31,498 nucleotides of DNA from the NCBI RefSeq assembly GCF_910577125.1, contig NZ_CAJTMN010000015.1, positions 1 through 31,498 of the forward strand, read 5' to 3'. Shown here in pieces: positions 24,769 through 31,479 of the stretch. The notes below the pieces were generated by a model that was not told where the DNA came from, ran no database searches, and saw only the letters and a list, made by a program, of their open reading frames with translations. This stretch comes from an uncultured Rikenella sp. GTDB lineage: Bacteria; Bacteroidota; Bacteroidia; Bacteroidales; Rikenellaceae. Position 1 is the stretch's first letter; each line of letters starts with the position of its first letter. Made by a program: the position numbers and the translations under genes.

Positions 24769-25226
24769 TCCGTGAGTTTAAATCGTATGCGAAGCCGGCC
24801 GTTCCCGGCATCATAATCGGTGGAGATAATGCGCAGGGGGCTGATTTCAGCCGTATTGGAGACGTGTTCGCCGATGCAGAGGCAGCGGTCGTAATCTCCG
24901 ACCCGGACGACGCGCAGCTCTGCCGCCCCGATCGCCTCGGCAGGCAGACGCGACAGGTCGAACTCGGCGGCTGCCGCAGCATACGGAATCGACTCGAAGG
25001 TCACCTCCAGCCGTCTGGCAATCTGCTCGTTGACAGTCTGTTCAATCCGATCGGTCTCCTCTGCGGTCAGGTTGCGCCCGACGTTCCGAAAGTCGAAATC
25101 GACTTTCGATTTTTTCCGTTCCAGATGGGTGGTGACGGGCCGGCCGCACCGGAACATCCGCCCGACAGTACCGCTCAGCAGGTGCTCGGCGGTGTGCATC
25201 TCACGGGGATATACTTTTTCACTCAT
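24765..25226 (-). CDS. Alanyl-tRNA editing protein, AlaX type
   Basis: A 153-residue stand-alone editing domain related to the AlaRS/ThrRS editing fold. It would hydrolyse mischarged Ser- or Gly-tRNA(Ala). The zinc ligands are visible: HTAEH (His 11 and 15) and CLCIGEH (Cys 117, His 121). The short length and immediate HxxxH start fit the small AlaX subtype. ATG 25226 gives MSEKVYPREMHTAEHLL; the open frame further upstream crosses cassette 6 on the opposite strand and is rejected. The stop overlaps the GH3 start codon. Confidence 0.9.
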   Translation of the reverse strand: MSEKVYPREMHTAEHLLSGTVGRMFRCGRPVTTHLERKKSKVDFDFRNVGRNLTAEETDRIEQTVNEQIARRLEVTFESIPYAAAAAEFDLSRLPAEAIGAAELRVVRVGDYDRCLCIGEHVSNTAEISPLRIISTDYDAGNGRLRIRFKLTE

Positions 25227-25287
25227 ATACCGGAAAAATGGTTTAGCGGTGAATCCGAACCGGGGCAGTTGCCCGTGTCTGTCTCGC

Positions 25288-25479
25288 CCCGCCCCGGGCT
25301 TCCGCGACAACGATAGACAATTCGGTTTACTATGGCGCTGCGGCAGTGTCGGGTATATCTGGTCGGCTTCGACCGAAGGTACACAGGGTATCACTTTGGG
25401 CTTTTACGTGACGTACCTCAATCCGGCCAATGCCGATCATCGCAGCCGCGGTCTTCAGTTGCGTTGCCTCTCGGAATAA
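25288..25479 (+). repeat. FISUMP-like C-terminal cassette 6
   Basis: Encodes 63 residues and TAA: PAPGFRD, a variable core with GYIWSAS, and SRGLQLRCLSE. It lies 61 bp upstream of the minus-strand AlaX gene in the opposite orientation, so its antisense would be in that gene's upstream region. Island 6 follows at once. Confidence 0.85.
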
Positions 25480-25499
25480 ACGGACGCAGAGACAACCTT

Positions 25500-25519
25500 A
25501 GCGATGCGCAAGCATCGCT
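25500..25519. repeat. Hairpin module A9 (reverse)
   Basis: AGCGATGC (25500-25507), loop gcaa, GCATCGCT (25512-25519). Confidence 0.82.
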
Positions 25520-25594
25520 CCGTCCCGCCGGGGTCACCCGGACGCCGCCCGCGCAGGGCAGTCCCGTCCGGTTCGCAGCTCGACAGTCGCCCGC
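25519..25594. repeat. 76-bp shared block, copy 2
   Basis: Matches 11091-11166 in the same orientation. In each case it follows an A-type stem and leads into a B module. Confidence 0.85.
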
Positions 25595-25659
25595 ACGCCT
25601 AAGAAGGCATATTCTGTGGGTTGGCACCCAGCCAACCCACGAGAATTGCCGCGGGCGAC
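25586..25659. repeat. Hairpin module B5 (reverse)
   Basis: GTCGCCCGC (25586-25594) with GCGGGCGAC (25651-25659); ATTCT (25611-25615) with AGAAT (25642-25646); GTGGGTTGGC (25616-25625) with GCCAACCCAC (25631-25640). Confidence 0.9.
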
Positions 25660-25722
25660 TCAAATTGGGGTAAACACGGCCGGCCTTCGAGTGCCGAGCG
25701 GCACCGCACCGACGCCTTAAAA

Positions 25723-25766
25723 GGGAAATCGTCAAAATGCACCTGTGCGTTTTGACAAGATTTCCC
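25723..25766. repeat. Hairpin module D4
   Basis: GGGAAATC (25723-25730) with GATTTCCC (25759-25766); inner TCAAAATGC with GCGTTTTGA through one T-G wobble. Confidence 0.82.
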
Positions 25767-25815
25767 ATAGGCGCGCGGACAAGAACCACGGACAAGAACA
25801 AGGTCGAGCCCCTGC

Positions 25816-25914
25816 GGTTCACAGAGCCGCGCGGGCCGGACGCCTCCCCCTCGGGAGGCCCGCAACACGCCGCTCATGCATCGAGAATTGCGGTCTCTCC
25901 CGGGCGCCGGCCCG
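25816..25914. repeat. Roughly 100-bp block shared with island 4
   Basis: Closely matches 16271-16371, including CAGAGCCGCGCGGGCCGGAC and GCGGTCTCTCCCGGGCGCCG, with a few substitutions and a 1-base indel. Confidence 0.8.
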
Positions 25915-26120
25915 CTCCTGCTCTGCCCGATTCTCCGCCCGTTCGTCCTCGGCACGCCCCCTCGCGCCGCTTTTGCGTCGCTCTCGCCGAAGACGGCGAT
26001 TCCGCAGGAATCGCGCTACTCGCTCTCCGCCCCGTGTCCGTCTCACTGCGGATCCGCTGTCGCTCCGCCGGTGCCGACGGGCACTCCGAAATAAGCCGCC
26101 TCTACCCTAAGCGCGCTGGC

Positions 26121-26163
26121 GGAAATCTTATTCAAAAGCGAACAACGCTTTTGAATGATTTCC
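26121..26163. repeat. Hairpin module D2
   Basis: GGAAATC (26121-26127) with GATTTCC (26157-26163), enclosing ATTCAAAAGCG (26130-26140) with CGCTTTTGAAT (26146-26156). It differs from D1 at two base pairs, both compensated. Confidence 0.92.
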
Positions 26164-26217
26164 TACTCCAGCAATCGCGCGCGAAGCGAGCTTTATGCAC
26201 GCCGGGGCAATTCAACC

Positions 26218-26291
26218 GTCGCCCGCTGGGATTTCATCTCGATTTTGCTGTCGCAAAATGAGCGAAATCCCTCTTCAGGCGGGCGGGCGAC
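26218..26291. repeat. Hairpin module B6 (forward)
   Basis: GTCGCCCGC (26218-26226) with GCGGGCGAC (26283-26291); GGGATTTC (26228-26235) with GAAATCCC (26264-26271); ATTTTGC with GCAAAAT near the loop. Confidence 0.85.
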
Positions 26292-26340
26292 GGATTTTTC
26301 GTGCGCCTCCTAAGGCGTGACACGCGGAGCTCTCTTTGTT

Positions 26341-26414
26341 CGCGCGCCGGGCGATTCATTCTCTTTCGGCTAACCGCCGAAAGAGTTGAATCGCTTCTCC
26401 AGGAGGCGGCGCGC
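26341..26414. repeat. Hairpin module C5 (forward)
   Basis: CGCGCGCC with GGCGCGC; TCTTTCGGC (26362-26370) with GCCGAAAGA (26376-26384). The variable pair is C-G here. Confidence 0.88.
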
Positions 26415-26451
26415 AGTGGTTTGAGGGGACTGCGCTCGGGCCGCGCGGGCC

Positions 26452-26485
26452 CCACGTCCCGTGGACGGGCAAAACTGTGTTTTGC
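26452..26485. repeat. Hairpin module A6 (forward)
   Basis: CCACGTCCCGTGG (26452-26464), GCAAAAC (26469-26475) with GTTTTGC (26479-26485), then GGCAGCCTCTACCCCA. Confidence 0.88.
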
Positions 26486-26537
26486 AGCGGCAGCCTCTAC
26501 CCCAACCGGATGGAACTGCCCTCGGGCCGGGCAGGCC

Positions 26538-26571
26538 CCACGTCCCGTGGACGGGAAATGCTTCGCATTTC
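26538..26571. repeat. Hairpin module A7 (forward)
   Basis: CCACGTCCCGTGG (26538-26550), GAAATGC (26555-26561) with GCATTTC (26565-26571). The variable stem is the same as in the reverse copy A4. Confidence 0.88.
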
Positions 26572-26657
26572 CACTTTTCTGCTCTGCCCAATTCTTCGCA
26601 CCGTTCTCTATCCGCGCCCCCTCACGCGCCGCAAGACTTATTATGTGGGAGCCGCAA

Positions 26658-27983
26658 CTACTTAAAGATCAACTTAAGAATATCGTTGCCGTTGGCGAGA
26701 ATAATGATACCGAAGACGATGATCATCCCGACCACCTGAGCACGTTCCATAAACTTGTCGCTCGGCGCACGACCGGTGATCATCTCGTAGAGGATAAAGA
26801 CCATATGCCCCCCGTCCAGCATCGGAATCGGCAGGATGTTCAGCACCGCCAGCATGATCGAAATCAGAGCCGTAATCTGCCAGAACGCAGCCCAGTCCCA
26901 ATACCCCGGGAAGATATTCCCCATCGCGATAATCCCCCCCACCGACTTATAAGCCTCCGTATCCGGCGAGGCGATGAGTTTCAGCTGTTTGAGGTAGCTT
27001 CCGATCGACGTGAACGCCCTCCCCGTACCGACCGGGATCGACTCCCAGAACGAGTACCGCCGCGTGCTCACGGTATAGAGATCGGTCACCGAGACCACCC
27101 CCAGCCCCACGCCGATCTGCCCCGCATCGCTGACCGGCACCGCCGCCGTCATCGGCTCGCCGCCGCGCACGAAAGCGACCTGAAGCGTATCCCCCTTGTG
27201 CTGCATGAAGGTATCGCGGAACTGGTCGAACCACCGCATCGGAACCCCGCCGACCGCCACCAGCGAGTCTCCCGCCATCAGCCCCGCCGCCTCGGCTCCG
27301 CCGCCCTCCGCCACACGTCCCACCACGAACGGAACCCGCAGCATGATGAACTCCTTGTCCTTAAGCATCGCCTTGATGTGCTTCGGATCGATCACCACCC
27401 GCACCGGCGCGCCGTCGCGTTCGACCGTCACCTCGCGCACGTCGTCCAGCAGAATCTTCGCCGGCACCTGCATGTAGTTGTCCACATACTCGCCCCCCAC
27501 CGAAAGTATCTTGTCCCCGTTACGGAAGCCGACCTCCTGCGCCACCTCGCTGAAGGCGAAACCGTCGGTCACGTCTTTCGTCTTGATATAAGAGTCCCCC
27601 CAGGCATACGTGATCCCGATATAGATCCCGATGGCCAGCACGATGTTCATCAAGACCCCGCCCACGATGATCAACAGCCGCTGCCAAGCCGGTTTCGAGC
27701 GGTATTCCCACGGCTGCGGTTCGCTTTTGAGCTGGTCGGTGTCCATCGACTCGTCCACCATCCCCGCGATCTTGCAGTAGCCGCCGAACGGCACCCATCC
27801 CATCCCGTACTCCGTCTCGCCGATCCGGAACTTGAAAATCGAGAACCACGGATTGAAAAAGAGGTAGAATTTATCGACCCGGGCGTGAAAAATTTTGGCA
27901 AAAAGAAAGTGACCGAACTCATGCACCAGCACCAGCAGCGAAAAGCAGACGATCACCTGACATACCTTGATGAAAACCTCCAT
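26658..27983 (-). CDS. rseP: Site-2 protease RseP (M50)
   Basis: A 441-residue intramembrane zinc metalloprotease that cleaves anti-sigma factors or signal-peptide remnants in the inner membrane. HEFGH (21-25) carries the zinc ligands in the first membrane segment, and NILPIPMLDGGH (382-393) supplies the third ligand region. Two PDZ domains lie between them, roughly residues 135-205 and 215-290 (EVGFRNGDKILSVGG and AAGLMAGDSLVAVGG). It is last in the LytM-dxr-rseP group, 24 bp after dxr. The dxr-rseP order is widely conserved in bacteria. Confidence 0.95.
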   Translation of the reverse strand: MEVFIKVCQVIVCFSLLVLVHEFGHFLFAKIFHARVDKFYLFFNPWFSIFKFRIGETEYGMGWVPFGGYCKIAGMVDESMDTDQLKSEPQPWEYRSKPAWQRLLIIVGGVLMNIVLAIGIYIGITYAWGDSYIKTKDVTDGFAFSEVAQEVGFRNGDKILSVGGEYVDNYMQVPAKILLDDVREVTVERDGAPVRVVIDPKHIKAMLKDKEFIMLRVPFVVGRVAEGGGAEAAGLMAGDSLVAVGGVPMRWFDQFRDTFMQHKGDTLQVAFVRGGEPMTAAVPVSDAGQIGVGLGVVSVTDLYTVSTRRYSFWESIPVGTGRAFTSIGSYLKQLKLIASPDTEAYKSVGGIIAMGNIFPGYWDWAAFWQITALISIMLAVLNILPIPMLDGGHMVFILYEMITGRAPSDKFMERAQVVGMIIVFGIIILANGNDILKLIFK

Positions 27984-28007
27984 GCGTATAGAACCTTATT
28001 TTTTCGA

Positions 28008-29243
28008 TTATCCTTCGATGACCAACTCCGGCAGCAACTCCCGCCGGACATACTCCCTCACCCGGGCGTCGTACGCCTCGTAATCTTCCAGCGTCCGCAC
28101 GGCCCTCTCCGTGCACAATCCCCCGCCCGGAAGCGAAGCCTCCAGCGCCCGACGCACCACTTTATATATATCGGTAAACCGGATGTGTCCCTCCAGAAAC
28201 TCCGCCACAGCCACCTCGTTGGCCGCATTCATCGCACAGCCGCCCCCCTCGCCGTAGCGTCCCTCCAGCACCTCGTAAGCCAACCCTAAGGCCGGATACT
28301 TCGCCTCGTCCGGCGCCTCGAACGTCAGACTGCCGCACAAGGCCGGTTCGAAAGCCGCCGCCCCTTTGACAGGCAGCCGGTACGGGAAAGTCAGCGCGTA
28401 TTGGATCGGCAGCCGCATGTCCGGCATCCCCAGCTGGGCCTTGAACGCCCCGTCCTCGAATTCGACGAACGAGTGCACCACCGACTGCGGATGCACCGCC
28501 ACGCCGATCCGGTCGGCCGGCAGGTCGAACAGCCACCGGGCTTCGATCACCTCGAACCCCTTGTTCATCATCGTGGCGCAGTCCACCGTAATTTTCCGCC
28601 CCATCTCCCACGAAGGATGCCGCAAGGCATCCGCCGCCGTCATCCGGCACAACTCCGACAACGGCGTATCCCGAAAAGCCCCGCCCGAAGCGGTCAGCAC
28701 CAGCCGCCGCACCGACGATGCGTGTTCGCCCACCAGACACTGGAAAATGGCCGAGTGTTCCGAGTCCACCGGAATGATCGGCGCCTGACACCGCCTCGCC
28801 TCCTCCATGACCAGTCCGCCCGCCACCACCAGAGTCTCCTTATTGGCCAGCGCAATCTTCTTCCCGGCCCGGATCGCCGCCAGCGTCGGGGCCAGCCCCG
28901 CAAATCCGACCATCGCCGAAACGACGGTGTCCACTCCCGACGAGACCACCGAAGCCGCCGCCGCATCCGCCCCCGCATACACCTTGACGGGCAGGTGCGC
29001 CAAAGCGGCCGAAAGCGGTTCATAATAGCGCTCGTCGGCAATCACCACGGCGTCAGGCTCGAACTCCTCCGCCTGCCGGGCAAGCAGCTCCCAGTTCCGA
29101 TGGGCGGCCAACATCTCGACCTCGAAGAGCTCCGGATAAGCCCGCACCACATCCAGCGTCTGCGTCCCGATCGACCCGGTCGAACCGAGCACGGCCAGCC
29201 GCTGGCGCCGCTTGTCGTTCGTATGTTCCCCTGTGCCTGCCAC
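28008..29243 (-). CDS. dxr: 1-deoxy-D-xylulose 5-phosphate reductoisomerase
   Basis: The second enzyme of the non-mevalonate isoprenoid pathway; makes MEP from DXP with NADPH. The product has 411 residues. GSTGSIG (20-26) is the NADPH loop. ALANKETLV, PVDSEHSAIFQCL (metal-binding Asp/Glu), LTASGGAFRD, HPSWEMG and MNKGFEVIEA are the usual active-site segments. The start is GTG at 29243, directly after the TAA of the LytM gene with no gap; there is no ATG before the Rossmann loop. A short charged N-terminal extension (about 13 residues) precedes the domain. Confidence 0.96.
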   Translation of the reverse strand: MAGTGEHTNDKRRQRLAVLGSTGSIGTQTLDVVRAYPELFEVEMLAAHRNWELLARQAEEFEPDAVVIADERYYEPLSAALAHLPVKVYAGADAAAASVVSSGVDTVVSAMVGFAGLAPTLAAIRAGKKIALANKETLVVAGGLVMEEARRCQAPIIPVDSEHSAIFQCLVGEHASSVRRLVLTASGGAFRDTPLSELCRMTAADALRHPSWEMGRKITVDCATMMNKGFEVIEARWLFDLPADRIGVAVHPQSVVHSFVEFEDGAFKAQLGMPDMRLPIQYALTFPYRLPVKGAAAFEPALCGSLTFEAPDEAKYPALGLAYEVLEGRYGEGGGCAMNAANEVAVAEFLEGHIRFTDIYKVVRRALEASLPGGGLCTERAVRTLEDYEAYDARVREYVRRELLPELVIEG

Positions 29244-30095
29244 TTAGAATACGATATAATTCTCCGGATCGACCGGCGTCCCGTTGTACCAGAGTTCGAA
29301 AGTCAGGTGCGGTATCTTGTTGTCGATCAGCCGGTCGGTCACCGCCACCGGCTCGCCCGCCCGGATATGTTCGCCGGTGGACTTCATCGCCTTGGCGACC
29401 TGTTTGTAGACCGAGACCATGTTCCCGCCGTGCTGCACCACGACGATATTTCCGGTCTCCGGATTCCAGGCATCCAGGATGACCGCGCCGTCCAGCACCG
29501 CCAGCACGACCTGATTGGGCGCCGGAGCGATCTCCACGCCGAACATGCCGTTCTTGGGCGAAAAGGGCCGGGTGATCACCCCCTTGACCGGCGGCAGCAT
29601 CTCGAAGGTCACCTCCGACCGGGAGCGGTCTTCGTCTCCCTCGCGCAACCGGTAGGGCGACTCCTCGCCGGTCATCTCGGCCCGCAGCACCGAGTCCAGT
29701 CCGATCCGGGCCGAGACGGTCCCCTTCACGCCCTGTCGCCGCAGGGTGTCGGCCGCGTCGGGCGACAGCACCTGTCCGTCCAGAATCTTGGCCAGCCGGG
29801 CACGATAGCCCTCCCACCGTCCGACTTCGGCCGACAGGGAGTCGAGTTTCATGATGTTGGCGATCAGCGCCTCGCGGGACTTGCTGCCGGGGTAGCCCGG
29901 GATCAGGTCGAGCACGGGCGTATAGGCCACGGTGGCCAGCACGACGAAAAACAGAACGAGCAGCAGCGCCAACCCGGCCAGCACCAGACTGATCCGGCTG
30001 ATGAAAACATGCCATATTTCCCGCCCGGTGCGGACATTCCGCAGCGACAGCTTGTTCCGCTCGCGCAGGTAACCGACGATATCCTTAAGTTTCAT
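29244..30095 (-). CDS. LytM/M23-fold membrane protein, probably catalytically inactive
   Basis: A 283-residue protein with one membrane segment (about 33-58), a helical periplasmic stretch (about 70-125) and a LytM domain (about 168-283). Family members normally show H-x-G-x-D and H-x-H zinc ligands. Here the corresponding sites read MFGVEIA (Met 184 for His, Glu 188 for Asp) and PHLTFELW (His 263 kept, Thr 265 for the second His). The normal metal site is therefore broken while the fold motifs (LDGAVILDAW, VVVQHGGNMVSVYKQ) are kept. This suggests an amidase activator or scaffold like EnvC or NlpD; that is inference. It is first in the LytM-dxr-rseP operon. ATG 30095 is preferred over an upstream TTG. 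Confidence 0.85.
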   Translation of the reverse strand: MKLKDIVGYLRERNKLSLRNVRTGREIWHVFISRISLVLAGLALLLVLFFVVLATVAYTPVLDLIPGYPGSKSREALIANIMKLDSLSAEVGRWEGYRARLAKILDGQVLSPDAADTLRRQGVKGTVSARIGLDSVLRAEMTGEESPYRLREGDEDRSRSEVTFEMLPPVKGVITRPFSPKNGMFGVEIAPAPNQVVLAVLDGAVILDAWNPETGNIVVVQHGGNMVSVYKQVAKAMKSTGEHIRAGEPVAVTDRLIDNKIPHLTFELWYNGTPVDPENYIVF

Positions 30096-30113
30096 AAACG
30101 AGTTTAAGTTATG

Positions 30114-30121
30114 CAAAGATA
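30114..30121 (-). promoter_or_regulatory. -7 box of the LytM-dxr-rseP operon
   Basis: Reads TATCTTTG on the minus strand, 18 nt upstream of the ATG. Confidence 0.68.
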
Positions 30122-30193
30122 GGTTTTTTCCGCCGATTCCGGGCGTCCGGTTTTTCGTTTGTTCTGTACTTTATGGACACGCGGACGGCCATT

Positions 30194-30391
30194 CCCGCCC
30201 CGGGCTACCGCGATGCGGGCAACAACAAATTGTTCGGTGCACTGGGCAATACCGGCGGCGAAGGCTCCGTCTGGTCATCCACCACGCTCAACGCCTACAG
30301 CATATACCTGGGCTTACACGCATCATGGCTCCGACCCTGCAACGCATACAGCCACGCTTTCGGTTTTCAGTTGCGTTGCCTCTCGGAATAA
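30194..30391 (+). repeat. FISUMP-like C-terminal cassette 7
   Basis: Encodes 65 residues and TAA: PAPGYRD, a variable core with GSVWSST, and FGFQLRCLSE. An in-frame ATG at 30173 would add seven residues, but I see no promoter for it. It sits in the gap between divergent genes. Unlike most other copies it has no palindromic island; only about 70 bp separate it from the next promoter. Confidence 0.85.
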
Positions 30392-30459
30392 ACGGAAAAA
30401 CGACACGCCCGTCCGACGCTTTTTCCGGCGAGGGGGGTGGGATAATTCGGAGGAAATAG

Positions 30460-30467
30460 TATATTTG
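30460..30467 (+). promoter_or_regulatory. -7 box of the nucleotidyltransferase gene
   Basis: TATATTTG, 37 nt upstream of the ATG at 30505. Confidence 0.7.
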
Positions 30468-30504
30468 TAGGGTCAACCCGAAAGAACAAAACTTACAAAA
30501 AGAT

Positions 30505-31425
30505 ATGAAACCCACTCTTTTAGTACTTGCAGCCGGGATGGGCTCCCGATACGGATCGCTCAAACAGATGGACGGCATCGGGCCGAACCGGGAGGCGATC
30601 ATCGACTACTCCGTGTACGACGCCATCCGGGCGGGATTCGGGAAGGTCGTTTTCGTCATCCGCAGCAGCTTCGGCACCGAATTCAAAGAAGTTTTCAACC
30701 CGGATCGGTTCGGACACCGGATCGCGGTGGAATATGTCTTCCAGGAGCTGAACTCGGGCCTGCCGGTGGGATACGCCGTACCGGAGGAACGCGAAAAACC
30801 GTGGGGAACGAACCATGCCCTGATGATGGGCGGGACGGTGATCGGCGAACCGTTCGCGGTGATCAATGCGGACGACTTCTACGGTCAGGACGCGATTGCC
30901 CGGATGGGGGCTTATCTGGCGGCGCTGCCGGAGGGCTCGGAGGGGGAATACGCGATGGTGGGATACGAGGTCTGCAAGACGCTGTCGGAGAACGGAACGG
31001 TATCGCGCGGAGTATGCACGATCGACGGGGATGGATATCTGGAATCGATCGTCGAACGGACGAAAATCGAGCGACAGAATGGTCAGATCGTCTACATCGA
31101 AGCGGACGGAACGCATCCGCTGGCCGAAAACACGCCGGTGTCGATGAATCTGTTCGGCTTCACGCCGGACTATTTCCGCCACTCGACGGAGTTCTTCCGC
31201 CGGTTCCTCGATGACGCGTTGCAGTCGGGAAATCTGAAGGCGGAGTTCTTCATCCCGCTGCTGGTGAACAAACTGGTGTCGGAACATGTGGCGAAACTGA
31301 AGGTGCTGCACACCACGAGCGACTGGTTCGGGGTGACTTACAAGGAGGATCGGCCGGCAACGGTACAGCGGGTCTTGGACTTGATCGAGGCGGGGGTCTA
31401 TCCGCGAAACTTGTGGGGTAAATAA
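30505..31425 (+). CDS. Sugar-phosphate nucleotidyltransferase
   Basis: A 306-residue NTP-transferase. LAAGMGSRYGSLKQMDGIGP (residues 8-27) is the nucleotide-binding loop with its Arg and Lys, PWGTNHALMMG is the sugar/nucleotide pocket, and VINADDFYG holds the metal-binding Asp pair. The C-terminal half (HTTSDWFGVTYKEDRPATV) is typical of a Bacteroidota subgroup that is often next to a kinase-like phosphotransferase, suggesting peptidoglycan-sugar recycling (MurU-like). The partner gene would lie outside the window, so the sugar substrate is open. No lipid or membrane signal. Confidence 0.88.
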   Translation: MKPTLLVLAAGMGSRYGSLKQMDGIGPNREAIIDYSVYDAIRAGFGKVVFVIRSSFGTEFKEVFNPDRFGHRIAVEYVFQELNSGLPVGYAVPEEREKPWGTNHALMMGGTVIGEPFAVINADDFYGQDAIARMGAYLAALPEGSEGEYAMVGYEVCKTLSENGTVSRGVCTIDGDGYLESIVERTKIERQNGQIVYIEADGTHPLAENTPVSMNLFGFTPDYFRHSTEFFRRFLDDALQSGNLKAEFFIPLLVNKLVSEHVAKLKVLHTTSDWFGVTYKEDRPATVQRVLDLIEAGVYPRNLWGK

Positions 31426-31455
31426 TCGTTTCGCTCTTTGCATCAGGAGGGTACT

Positions 31456-31479
31456 GTTCTCTTTGTGAACAAAGAGAAC
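31456..31479 (+). terminator. Hairpin downstream of the nucleotidyltransferase gene
   Basis: GTTCTCTTTG (31456-31465) pairs with CAAAGAGAAC (31470-31479), 4-nt loop. There is no clean T-tract, so it may be a terminator or a dispersed palindrome. Confidence 0.55.

Larger units (their letters stand above)
25480..26650. repeat. Palindromic island 6
   Basis: The largest island, non-coding. In order: reverse A9 (25500-25519), the 76-bp block (25519-25594), reverse B5 (25586-25659), D4 (25723-25766), a block shared with island 4 (25816-25914), D2 (26121-26163), forward B6 (26218-26291), forward C5 (26341-26414), and two forward A modules (26452-26485 and 26538-26571). It runs to the 3' end of rseP. 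Open frames in it lack any family signature. Confidence 0.8.

Noticed and set aside
25227..25394. Longer N-terminus of the AlaX-like protein
   Set aside because: The extension is antisense to cassette 6 and has no similarity to the editing domain, while the zinc-binding HTAEH motif directly follows the ATG at 25226 as in small AlaX proteins.
1911..30391. Cassettes as variable repeats of one local diversity-generating retroelement
   Set aside because: No reverse transcriptase, accessory protein or template repeat is in the window. Copies differ at non-adenine positions and in length, so one template cannot explain them; a remote or former retroelement remains possible.
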